NCBI GenBank assembly: GCA_000787465.1
Contig: JSYX01000711.1
Location: 1-16,033, forward strand
Reading direction: 5' to 3'
Origin: Thermomucor indicae-seudaticae
Taxonomy: Eukaryota; Mucoromycota; Mucoromycetes; Mucorales; Lichtheimiaceae
DNA: 16,033 nt
The notes under the pieces were generated by a model, which worked only from the letters and a program-made list of their open reading frames with translations, searched no databases and had not been told where the DNA came from. Made by a program: the position numbers and the translations under genes. This document shows positions 1 to 8,256 of the stretch, in pieces. Within the stretch, counting starts at the first letter, position 1. Every line of letters begins with the position of its first letter.

Positions 1-12
1 TGGTAGGATGTC

Positions 13-44
13 GGTAACATGTCGGCGTACCGACAAACGTTACC
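13..44. repeat. Nested hairpin in an ACCG/CGGT-rich repeat
   Basis: Two nested inverted repeats are visible. The outer arms are GGTAAC (13-18) and GTTACC (39-44). The inner arms are GTCGG (21-25) and CCGAC (30-34). The word TAACAT recurs just downstream. The vocabulary (TACCGAC, GTCGGTA) matches the ACCG-rich elements at 1216 and 1698, so this is probably the degraded end of another copy, cut by the window edge. Function unknown. Confidence 0.5.
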
Positions 45-214
45 ATGTAACATTTTAGTAACATATTGAATTTTTTGCAGTGTCCGTTGCACAGACAACG
101 CTTTTGATTGGTCAGACGCATACCGGATACTCACGACTTCCCTCGATTTTTGCCGGAAATTATCGTTTTCCGGAAAATGTAAAAAAACGGGGTCGGTTAT
201 CCGGTAAATACCGG

Positions 215-222
215 TATAAATA
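215..222 (+). promoter_or_regulatory. TATA-like box before the ORF at 249
   Basis: TATAAATA lies 27 bp before the first ATG of the ORF at 249. The flanking stretch (151-240) carries several CCGG words, two of them as CCGGAAA and TTTCCGG. If this is a real TATA box, transcription would start very near or just inside the ATG, so either the leader is very short or a later start is used. There is no other support. Confidence 0.25.
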
Positions 223-248
223 GCATAATTTCCGGTCCCTGTTTCCCA

Positions 249-1358
249 ATGTGTATAATATCGTGCCTGGCGAAGCAGTTGGATCGCTTTCTTCAGACCA
301 GCATCTTGAAAGTGAGGATCAGAATAGATACCTCAAACATACAATATGAAGAGTTACGCTGGACTCTGGATAAGTTCTTTAATTTGAACTCTATCATCAT
401 TGAATGCAATCAAGAGATGTCTGTGCAAATGGCAACGCGCTTGTTATTGTCTTTTCCGCGTCGTACACTACAGGTGACTGCACCAGTGCACTTACAAGAC
501 AACTTCTTTGCGACGATTCAACGCGTTGATCACAACGTGATCACGTTGCGTTCAAGCGAAGAAGCAACTCCGTCGCGCATTCCAACAAAGAGACGGATGG
601 ATGAGACGCAACAAGAAACTCACCGTATTTCGTCACCGATCCGCAGAGCAGTGGAGCCATTGTACGAAAGCGTCCGCTCACTGGAAAAATCTTCGCAAGA
701 ATCTCTCGCCTCGAATGTCAGCAGCAGCATCAGCACCAGCACAGCAGATCTATTTGTTTCAGAAGTGCTCGCAAAAAAGGGCTTCATTGCCTCTGCTGCC
801 GCATATCAAGCGGCGGATCTGAATGCTTTTGTGGAGGTCAGCAGCACTATCAACAGCGCGGAAGAAGCAGACGCGGCCATCAACATCATCGCACCAGTGC
901 TACTGGAGTCAGTTGTTGCTTGGGAACAAAATTGGGTCTTCATCACGCAACTGGAAATGTATGTTCGAAACAATACCCAAGCTGATGACTGCGCCATAAC
1001 AACAAGCCACGACAAATATCCTCCGAAAGCGACCGCGGTTATCAAGGATAACCTAAAGCGCGGAAAGCCATACTGGCAGCAGTCAATCTTCCGGAGAAAC
1101 TCGGAACTACTTGTTACAGGTGGTCTTTGTGGGACTTCCGAAAGTCAAGACGTTTCTACTTTTTTGGGTCCTTCCGTTCCTCTGTCGTCCCTTTCTGGTC
1201 AAGATGTTTCAAGTAGGGCTCCGAGTATACCGACCGACCGCATACCGACGTCGGTATACCGACCGATTTTCATACCGAAATTTTCTACCGACATGTCGTC
1301 ATTAGAAATTTTTTACCGACCGACCTATCTACCGAAGCTTCCACCCACAGTGGTATGA
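249..1358 (+). CDS. Hypothetical protein, 369 aa, C-terminus encoded by an ACCG-rich repeat
   Basis: I do not recognise this protein. The frame is open for 369 codons. Residues 1 to about 320 look genuinely coding: a mixed N-terminal part (KVRIRIDTSNIQYEELRW), a basic Ser/Thr/Gln-rich middle (about 105-165), and an Ala-rich helical stretch (about 170-225) followed by a Trp-containing segment. There is no signal peptide or membrane segment. From about residue 323 (base 1216) the frame runs through the repeat at 1216-1355, giving low-complexity residues such as IPTDR and YRP, and it stops inside or just after it. The original C-terminus has therefore probably been replaced. A short TATA-to-ATG distance and the lack of homology leave the start uncertain. 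It could be an intact lineage-specific gene, a 3'-truncated gene, or part of a decayed mobile element. Confidence 0.45.
   Translation: MCIISCLAKQLDRFLQTSILKVRIRIDTSNIQYEELRWTLDKFFNLNSIIIECNQEMSVQMATRLLLSFPRRTLQVTAPVHLQDNFFATIQRVDHNVITLRSSEEATPSRIPTKRRMDETQQETHRISSPIRRAVEPLYESVRSLEKSSQESLASNVSSSISTSTADLFVSEVLAKKGFIASAAAYQAADLNAFVEVSSTINSAEEADAAINIIAPVLLESVVAWEQNWVFITQLEMYVRNNTQADDCAITTSHDKYPPKATAVIKDNLKRGKPYWQQSIFRRNSELLVTGGLCGTSESQDVSTFLGPSVPLSSLSGQDVSSRAPSIPTDRIPTSVYRPIFIPKFSTDMSSLEIFYRPTYLPKLPPTVV
1216..1355 (+). repeat. Diverged or truncated ACCG-rich miniature element, copy 1
   Basis: It begins TA-GGGCTCCGAGTATACCGA, very like the element at 1698 (GGTTCCGAGTATACCGACCG). It shares with it a longer internal stretch (about 1260-1290 against 1724-1752) containing TTTTCATACCGAAATTTTC. 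It also holds a perfect 16-bp palindrome, ATACCGACGTCGGTAT, at 1242-1257. The right terminal inverted repeat is not visible, so this copy is truncated or strongly diverged. It supplies the last ~47 codons of the ORF at 249. Confidence 0.6.
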
Positions 1359-1603
1359 CAGAAGACTGCATATTGGTGGGAGTGCAATACTATTAACTAT
1401 ACTAAGCCATATCCGTAGGAGATGTTCTACTAATATCAGATTACCTCCCTAGTGAAGGTTATTTGTATCATATTTGTCTGGTGGAAGTTATTAATATCAT
1501 ACTCCTTTGTTGTTATGATTTTAAAAGCCCTCAATGTACGTATTGTCTTCGTTCACTTTGTAATTTTCTCTGACTCAAGTTTTTAGACCTTTCTTATGAA
1601 TGA

Positions 1604-2666
1604 CATCGGAAGTACCTGCTTGAAAAAATGGCGTACATTTGCGAGGCAAGCGATGCAAAAGAATATGACTTCCTGATAATTAACTTTGTCCTTTCTATGG
1701 TTCCGAGTATACCGACCGACCGACCGATTTTCATACCGAAATTTTCTACCGATATGAATCGGTAGGGATTTTTCTACCGACCGAACTTCATAGCGAAACC
1801 TTCGACCGCCGTCAGTCGGTGGAAAATTTATACCGACCGAGTCCTTATACCGAATTTTATACCGACATGGTTTGGTAGAAAATTTTATACCCAAAATACC
1901 GACCGATACCGACCGACCCTTCGGTTAGGAACCCTAATTTCGACCATGGATATCCTGTGCGCGTCTACACCAGTTCCACTTGTGAAGTGGGAGCGTATCT
2001 TCAAAAACTATGCCCGACAAGCAGCCGGTTTCAAATGGGCCTGTATCTCAAGGCGTTTTTCAGCGCAGAGCTTAATCACTGTGCATCCTTTGCACCATGA
2101 GAGCACCAGATTTCCGATATCTGAACTCTGCTCTCATATTTTACGGTGCATCTCATCACGTTCCTACTTGCCCGAGGACCACAACAAAGGATGGAATTTC
2201 TGCACAAATGCGAATTTGCCAAGAAAATGCCAGATAAGGATAAGGAGAACATACGCTCCATCAAGCGCTTTTTGGAACGCAAGTCGCACGGCCCGGCAGA
2301 TCTCCAAGTAATCACGATAGTAAAAAAAAACTCTCGCGGCTATCCTCCATAGACCCGATGACAGGACTCGATTCCAAGGACGCTATGGCATTGACAGAAC
2401 GGATAGCAAGTCATTGTCAAAATGCAAGGGAGCGCAAATTGAGAAGAAAAATTTATCAGCTGCAGGCACTTCCTGTCATCCATCTCGTATATACCTTTGT
2501 TATATATCAAATTGTATCTCCATCAAAAATACATATTCATGCTCCCCCTGTATCTCGTTTAGGGCAAAAACAACCATATACAAAGTTATGTATCTTATTT
2601 TTTCACTTCATTGCTAGATTTGAAGGGAAGATGTACAAACCGTTGTCGCGCTTTTTCTTTAAGTAA
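1604..2666 (+). pseudogene. Decayed plus-strand gene, split by a miniature element
   Basis: Unrecognised protein relic. The frame opens at 1604 after a stop and has a possible ATG at 1628 (MAYICEASDAKEYDFLIINF). It runs into the element at 1698-1934 and continues in the same frame after it (DHGYPVRVYTSSTCEVGAYL, then FQMGLYLKAFFSAELNHC). In-frame stops follow near 2098 and at 2122. The frame then goes on with a charged, helical stretch (KDKENIRSIKRFLERKSHGP) to about 2310. The coding look then moves to another frame (KKKLSRLSSIDPMTGLDSKD, then ERKLRRKIYQLQ) up to about 2470, and that frame closes at 2666. Stops, a frame change and the inserted element argue for a dead gene, although some breaks could be unrecognised introns. 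Confidence 0.45.
1698..1934. mobile_element. ACCG-rich miniature element (MITE-like) with TA target duplication
   Basis: 237 bp flanked by TA at 1696-1697 and TA at 1935-1936. The ends are short imperfect inverted repeats: TGGTTCC at the left and GGAACCC at the right (GGGTTCC when inverted). The interior is dominated by the tetranucleotide ACCG in one orientation, with CGGT patches able to pair with it. There is no coding capacity beyond repeat-derived frames. TA duplication is typical of Tc1/mariner-type transposition, so this may be a non-autonomous element moved by such a transposase. Its ends do not match any terminus I could identify for the transposase gene at 4160-5924. Confidence 0.6.
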
Positions 2667-3453
2667 ATCAATATGCTAAAAAGCAAATTGACTATGTGAA
2701 CATCTAATGGATTTTGTGCTACGGTGATTTTCTGGCCTTTTGTTGATGACAGCAGTGTAAGACCGCAAACAACCGCAGAATTCAGACCTTGCAAAAAGAA
2801 TGATGTAATAACATTTGGAGCCGACATCACGCTATACATGGTAGTAAATCAACATGTGTAGCGATAAATGGATGTCGGTCCATTCCATTCGCCTCGTTGA
2901 ACCGGATGGAGCGCCGTGGAACTATGTCTCTATGCAACAGCCAGTTGCCGTGCATCTACTGCATTTGAGAGTAAGGATAGTTACCCAAGATACCATGAAG
3001 AAATGGGAAGCTATCCAATGAAGTCTGTGTATCGATTTGACGCCGAGCAGCTCTTGAAAGCCTTGTATGTATGCTTGAAACCTTGCAACCACAGGAACAC
3101 CAGGAGACAGGAGACGCGCGACCCTGCTACCAACGTTACAACTCGCGTCCGCCATACGAACTCAAAAATGGAACGCACGACATAGCGTGTCGTGGGTTGG
3201 CGCCCACTAGTTGCCTCTTGAACGTTGGATCTTACTCAGCATCTGTATGTATAGCATCGTGTTCTTTTTCTTACGAAACTTCTTCAGTGCTGGGAAAGAG
3301 AGCAACGACGAGGCGCAGCTGGTGCGTCCTCGTGATCACCTGGAGCTTCGAGCTCCGACTTCCAGGTTTGCCATTGATGCTGTTAAAGTCATAGACATTC
3401 ATGAGCAGAAACGTGAACACAGTATAAAAGTGCCTTGCCCAGAGTTAAACTGA
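2663..3453 (+). pseudogene. Coding-like remnants, one resembling an FHA domain
   Basis: Several short plus-strand frames look coding but cannot be joined cleanly. (1) 2752-2840 reads TTAEFRPCKKNDVITFGADI; this fits the end of an FHA domain, where a K/G-D-V-I-x-F-G turn is typical. A GTAAAT donor at 2663 and an ACAG acceptor near 2751 would join it in frame to FEGKMYKPLSRFFF upstream. (2) 2872-3021 reads MSVHSIRLVEPDG, then a possible donor GTAAGG at 2971. (3) 3270-3453 reads PRDHLELRAPTSRFAIDAVK to a stop. The piece order could reflect an SLMAP/Far9-like FHA protein, but no full domain can be assembled and frames change between pieces, so decay is likely. Confidence 0.25.
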
Positions 3454-3818
3454 CTTTTGGAACTATGAGAAATTTTTGCCTATAATGCATGTAGTAGAGT
3501 ATAGAATATGTGTGCAGCACAGCAGGGGATATAAATGAGATTGGTAAAAAAGTATAGGGATATATTACAAGTCAAAGACTCTTTTATACTGGATGCTTCG
3601 AGTGTCCCAAGAAGATGGGCATGATGATGATGAGCTGATTTGAAGTCTGGAAACGCGATTGGCAAGTAATAACATGTGTTAATCATTGGCATGCTGTTTC
3701 GGTCAGAGCCTACTTTCCGGACAGACGTCCATCTATTACATGCATAATCAAGCATGGAATATCTGATCGCTGGATGCCAATGCAAACATAGATATAGACT
3801 CCCTAGCAGTTCCTTTAC
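3454..3818. other. No gene seen
   Basis: AT-rich sequence between coding relics. The open frames here are short and lack splice sites or recognisable residues in either direction. A run of ATG repeats (GATGATGATGATG, about 3621-3633) is the only simple-sequence feature noted. Confidence 0.5.
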
Positions 3819-4080
3819 TCAGCGTTCAATTTGAACGTGCTTGTAGATGTCCATGAGCGTGTCCACGATCCCGCGGAAGGTCACATGAAACTTCAGGAAA
3901 ATTGCATGAATTTGATCCTTTCCTTGTAAAAACCTGCGGGCAGCAGTCCATTACTTTCACTCGTTTTCCGTAAACTGACTGGATTGAATTGTTTATCTGT
4001 CTCGATACAAAGGTAGGAAATATTGGCCCTTTCCAAAAGATTTCAATGGCATACTCTAACGGATCCGGGCGACGCAGAAC
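3819..4080 (-). pseudogene. Decayed minus-strand coding fragment
   Basis: Reading from 4080 down, one frame gives LRRPDPLEYAIEIFWKGPIF followed by PTFVSRQINNSIQ and RVKVMDCCP. Within about 15 codons the coding look passes to the next frame (FLQGKDQIHAIFLKFHVTFR, then DTLMDIYKHVQIER), which stops at 3819. A single indel near 3945-3965 would explain this. A good acceptor (TTTTTAG) lies just upstream of the first frame, so this may be the last exon of a lost gene. I do not recognise the protein. The amino-acid composition of both halves is far from random, which is the main reason to call it. Confidence 0.35.
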
Positions 4081-4159
4081 TAAAAATCCTTTATCTTTTC
4101 AATACATAGCGGAAAAAACGATACAGAACGTCTAATCCATCCCTCAAAATCCTTTTGTG

Positions 4160-5924
4160 CTATTTTAGAGCCGCCTCCAAAACTCTCTGCGTAGTTGTTT
4201 CATGTTTTGAGAGGCGTTGGCGACGGAAATCGTTCTTCACTTTCACCCAACATTCCTCTATCGGGTTCAGGAAAGGAGAATGTGGGGGTAGATATACGTA
4301 GTTGTATCCACAGTCGGTAACATACTTCTTCAGATCGTTCGTGTGATGGATACTGGAATTGTCCATGATCAGGTTAAAACCTTGCCCCTTCAGACCTCTC
4401 TTGTCAAGGTCGTCCCTTACACTGGTAATAAAGACACGATAATGTGCGGCCTTTGTGCCTTCCGGTTTAGAAGAAGAGATTGTTTGGGATCCACCGGGTG
4501 TTTTTCGTTTCTTCGAAGGTGTCGCCTTCGGCAGTCGTACAGCCATGCTGACAATTCCGTATAATGAGATCGCGCCGAAGACCGTCAGTGACGTCTTTCG
4601 TTCCGTTGGCACGGATACGTTTGCTGGTTCTCCCTTCCTCGACCATGCCAAGTTACGTATCGTATGCATATGAAAGCCAGCTTCGTCAATGAAGATCGAT
4701 TTAGTAACAAAGTCTTCCTCTTTTCGAATCCATTCGAGCGCAAAATTCCTTCTTGCTTCGAGTGTCGATTCTTCGTTTCCTTTGTCAATGATTTTTTCTC
4801 GCCAGCTTTAACGAAAAGCAGCATTCCTCCTTGATATGCTTATGCACGGCCGTTTTCGATATCTTGAGTCCGCTGAATGCTTTGCACAAGCTCTCCATGT
4901 TGTCGACTACAGTCGTTGTTGGGTTTTCCTCAAGGTGGCGAATAAGAAAATCGGTGTGCTCCTGCGTAAGTTTGAGTTTAGGACTACGTCGGACAGGCAC
5001 CTTTTTCGTTGGGAGCTTCTTTTCCTCTTCTTCATCGTATTGCTTCCATTTCCTCTGCCCCGTGCGTGGCTTCATGCCGACCAACTGAGCTGCCTCTGCA
5101 GTCGACACCATTTTTAGGCTTTCTATACGGAGTTTAAATATGAACGCCTATAGAGTTTACTCTCTCTGTCTGTCTGTCGGTCACGCTTTTCGGTCGAGAA
5201 ATTTATCCGACCTCAGACTTCCTGTACGTAGCAGCCTGAACGCTGTATGCTAGTTTACAACGCACATTACATGATATATTTCTGTGCATATCTGTCCTCT
5301 TTGCTTAGAGTGTAAGTGTTTGCCTGACCGCACTGTGTGGATCTGTCAGCGTTTCTTTGGACATAAGCACTCAGAGAATAGTTGCATGTCCCCTACGCGG
5401 TTCGATCACCTTTAGACCATTCCCGTCTCTTTTACTGAGCTTTGTGGAGTCTCCGTCGATAGAACATATATAACTGCCACTGCGCTTAGTATTAACTACT
5501 TTTAAAGCGATGCAAGGCCTCGGACTATGGAAAGCCCAAAATTTCTTTTGAAACTGGCTTTGCTAATTTTTTCGGTTTTGACCTTTATAAGCTTCTCGAG
5601 AATTGCATCGCTGTAGGATATGTATGGCCCTCTGCTTTTCTTTGTGTTTGATGTCACTGCCTGGCACCGTTAAGTCCCCAGGTTTTAACATTGTATCGTA
5701 GCTCTACATACCTCAACGTTCTCCTGAGGAGGCCTAGCTTCTTCTATATCTGCATCTTCTTCAGCTTCCAGCTTCTCATAGTCGGTCAGGGTCATAATAA
5801 CGTCAACTGTCTGCGTAACAGTGTCTGTCTCCATAGGAGTGTTTTCCACCAAGTGCTTGAAGTCAGGATCGTAGGCAGACGATCCTGCGCAGTCCATGTA
5901 CACAAATTGAAACGCATTGCTCAT
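4160..5924 (-). pseudogene. Tc1/mariner-type (DD34E) transposase gene, frameshifted and interrupted
   Basis: DNA transposase of the IS630-Tc1-mariner superfamily (cut-and-paste, TA target). The start is probably ATG at 5924. The first exon (about 5924-5706) ends at a GTATGT donor after an acidic stretch. The next piece, about 5640-5560, reads RGPYISYSDAILEKLIKV and fits the beginning of a helix-turn-helix. The catalytic part runs from about 5122: MVSTAEAAQLVGMKPRTGQR (second half of the helix-turn-helix), then a linker with a basic patch. The catalytic residues are Asp (4685-4687, in FIDEAGFH), Asp (4361-4363, in LIMDNSSIH) and Glu (4256-4258, in LNPIEECW). The second Asp and the Glu are separated by 34 residues. 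It ends at TAG (4160). Two faults are visible. A run of six A (T at 4792-4797 on the plus strand) shifts the frame between KLARK and IIDKGNEEST. About 440 bp between the two helix-turn-helix halves has no clean in-phase intron. The gene is probably inactive as read. The core identification is strong; the exon model is not. Confidence 0.85.
5161..5179. repeat. Short CT/TGTC microsatellite
   Basis: Simple repeat of TC followed by TGTC units, lying in the ~440-bp interruption of the transposase gene. Only a few units long. Confidence 0.7.
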
Positions 5925-5960
5925 TTTGTCACGTTGAAGTAGAAGAGAAGTTGGAGATCA

Positions 5961-6172
5961 TTGCGCCAAGCAAGTTCCGTAAACAAGCCATTGGACTTTA
6001 ATGGAAAGAGTCAAGGTTTCCTATCTTTGTGCGACAGCCGAGGATCGAAACTTGCGCCAAAATTTCTTACAACGCAACATTCATCCCAGGAAATACTGTA
6101 CATAAGGACTTGCGTTTTAAGGACTTTCCTTGGTCCTTAAAAACTCCTTAAAACCATACTTTTGGCGCAGTG
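5961..6172. mobile_element. Inverted-repeat element, possible transposon terminus or MITE
   Basis: The left end reads CATTGCGCCAA (from 5961). The right end, inverted, reads CACTGCGCCAA (from 6172 leftward). The right end is followed directly by TA; the left is not. A second copy of the word lies inside: TGCGCCAAAA at 6053-6062 is the exact inverse of TTTTGGCGCA at 6160-6169. The interior contains a strong hairpin, GTTTTAAGGAC facing GTCCTTAAAAAC (about 6114-6144). CA(G/C)TG-type ends next to TA are common in Tc1/mariner elements, so this could be the 5' terminus of the neighbouring transposon or an independent MITE. Boundaries are tentative. Confidence 0.4.
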
Positions 6173-6251
6173 TAAATACAGTAATCGTCACGATTTCTCA
6201 GAAAGCAGCATTTCGATGAAAACAGTAGCCCATTATTCTTTATAAACTTAC

Positions 6252-7104
6252 GATACGTCTCCTTGATCTTGTCAGAAATGTCCTGACGCAACGCGTTGTG
6301 GTTGCGGGAAGGTGTAGGTGCTGGTGCAGGTGCTGGTGCTGCTGGCGGTTGTGGACGCACTGGCATATCCGTGCGCGATGGAGGCATGGCCAGTGAATCC
6401 GACCCATCAGCACAAGGTATCCCTCCGTAATGAGAACGGAACTTGGCTATGAAAGCCTTGCTCTCCGGTTTCTTCAGGTACTCAGTAGCAAGGCCTGAAC
6501 TGTTAAGTAGATAGCAAGCTAAACCCAACAGAAGACTTACCAGAAGTGGCAACATGGTACCATTCATTAGAATGTTCAGATGTTTCTCCGACCGTGCAAA
6601 CTAGCCCATGGACTTTATACCCATCATTCAGTTCTTTCAGCGAGTTCGACATCATCTTTTGCCACTTCGCAACAGATTTCGACGCAACGTTATGATCAGT
6701 GGCGCTGACGGGAACAGAGACTTCCTCGTCACTGGACACTGATCCATCAGCATCACGCTCAGAGCTCTCTCTGAAGAAAGCCTTCATGATGCTGTTTTTG
6801 GCAGCTAACGTTGCACCTTCAGGAACTTCCAAACGAGCTTACTATGACAGGTCATGTTCACCATCAAACACACTCACTTATACTGCATTGTTTTAAACTT
6901 CTTCTTGTAGAACCTGTTCCAGTTGCTTAGGCGACGCTTATGCCCGACAATCTTGACTGAGGTGGTCAAGTTCGCTCTAATTTTGAGCTCTTCGACAGAG
7001 TTGTTCGCAGCTTCGGCGAAAGACTTGTAAAATTCTTCTTGTCTAGCCATCTCATCGTTCCAACGTTGTTGTAATTGTGGGTTAAGTTTCTGAAAATCGA
7101 ACAT
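6252..7104 (-). CDS. Hypothetical multi-exon gene, probably disrupted
   Basis: Unrecognised. Exon 1 starts at ATG 7104 (MFDFQKLNPQLQQRWNDEMA) and includes a basic aromatic motif, KRRLSNWNRF, faintly like the start of an HMG box. A donor GTATAA follows at 6883. Exon 2 (about 6838-6541) is acidic and Ser-rich (SSERDADGSVSSDEE). It ends at GTAAGT, and a 46-nt intron (6540-6495, GT...TTCAG) joins it in frame to exon 3 (6494-6252, LATEYLKKPESKAFIAKF). Exon 3 has an Ala-Pro run (PAAPAPAPAPTP) and a further GTAAGT donor at 6251. An acceptor would lead into the inverted-repeat element at 5961-6172. The junction of exons 1 and 2 is off by one base with every donor/acceptor I tried, so the gene may be broken there or exon 1 may belong elsewhere. 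Its position beside a transposase suggests mobile-element cargo; this is inference. Confidence 0.4.
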
Positions 7105-7489
7105 TTTACGCAAAGATAGCGAAAGCAGAGAAAGGGGCAGAACAGGAAATATGTACGAAAAATAACGCGTGGCAAAGAGCTTCTAAACTCTCATTGGAGG
7201 AGACGACGGAACGATGGACGAGAGAGATTGTCCGACTACAGTGGAACAAGGGATGGACAATTGTGCTTAGCTGTCGGACCATGTCGCAACTATAGTTTAC
7301 TTTTCTTGCTGTCGTGAAAAACCTTGTTGCCCTAGCAGATTTCAGAATATTGTTATCATATGCTTTACAGTTTCCGCACAACTTCCTGTGGTAAATGTAA
7401 TAATGAACCGTAGCTAATGATTCGTTCCGATCTGGAGTAAATAAATATGGTTCAATTCAATGATTACAGACGAACGTTACGAAGTATAG
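7105..7489. other. Possible plus-strand coding fragment, otherwise empty
   Basis: From about 7103 to 7296 one plus-strand frame reads TFYAKIAKAEKGAEQE and then SLEETTERWTREIVRLQWNK before a stop. The composition is protein-like, but there is no start codon and no clear splice sites. It abuts the ATG of the minus-strand hypothetical gene. 7297-7489 holds nothing I can support apart from AATAAA at 7440. Confidence 0.25.
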
Positions 7490-7837
7490 AACGCGGATCT
7501 TTTTCAAGTAGAGGCATGCAGAGGCCTTGGCTCTGTGTTTTGCTTTCCAAACCGCTCTGAAGCGTACGATCCTAACGCCGAGACTCTATATCGCAAGCTT
7601 GCATCATACAATCTCCATTCGTTTGACCTATCATCTTTTCATGCAAAAACTCTGACCGTCCCAAGAAGTCACTGTTATAAGCATCCGACAAGACTAATAG
7701 ATGCCTTGGTGGGCAAGGATCCCTTTATCGACATAATCTGCTCAGAGCACGCAAAACGCGCAAGTTCTCTCCGTGCACCTGACTTTGACCGTATATCGGA
7801 CGACAAATCGCAAGTCTTTTTCCGTAGGAAGGCGTAG
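7490..7837 (+). CDS. Hypothetical ORF or exon, unrecognised
   Basis: Open from 7490, just after a TAG that also serves as a plausible splice acceptor (GTATAG), to TAG at 7835-7837. It encodes about 115 residues, including NADLFQVEACRGLG, PNRSEAYDPNAETLYRKLAS and LIDALVGKDPFIDIICSEHA. There is no in-frame ATG near the 5' end, so if real it is a terminal exon whose upstream exons I cannot place, or a truncated relic. It has no transmembrane segment or known motif. It lies about 420 bp before IND1 on the same strand, with no evidence of co-transcription. Confidence 0.35.
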   Translation, partial: NADLFQVEACRGLGSVFCFPNRSEAYDPNAETLYRKLASYNLHSFDLSSFHAKTLTVPRSHCYKHPTRLIDALVGKDPFIDIICSEHAKRASSLRAPDFDRISDDKSQVFFRRKA

Positions 7838-8256
7838 ATTCCAACCCAAGTTTGGTGGCAAGTTCTCTGTTTGAGTGTTTCTATTAACCCTAGATCTCAT
7901 TATCACCTATGTGACAATTGGTTTTCCCCTCTTTATTCGAGAAGGTTGGTCCTAAGCGAACGGGGCGGGAGGATGTGGGCACCTTTTGTAGTCAATACTA
8001 AATCATTGTTTATTTTTACTGCCGTCCCCACCGGAGGGAAGGTCGCCGCCGGTAGGCAGTTTACCTTTCCGCGGGTACGTAACATGCTCTTATAATGGTG
8101 AATAACGAACGAGTATCTAGGATGATTGAACATCTGCGCTGCTCGAGATACATTTTGCGTAGACTGAAAGCCAAGTTTCAGCGGAAGGTCACTAACGTAA
8201 ACCATTAATCGCACCATTTTTTAGCGCTTTGCAGCTGAAATTTTTCGGCTGGGGAC
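7838..8256. other. Intergenic, presumably contains the IND1 promoter
   Basis: No gene seen on either strand. It contains a GC-rich patch (about 8022-8077, with CCGG and CGCCG words) that stands out from the AT-rich flanks. I find no clear TATA box in the last 100 bp before the IND1 start. Confidence 0.4.

Noticed and set aside
1583..1894. Minus-strand ORF of 103 codons
   Set aside because: Most of it is translated ACCG/CGGT repeat from the element at 1698; composition is repeat-driven.
2703..2720. TSNGF reading as the FHA S-x-N-G motif
   Set aside because: It follows a stop directly and lies inside the best candidate intron (2663-2751), so the match is probably chance.
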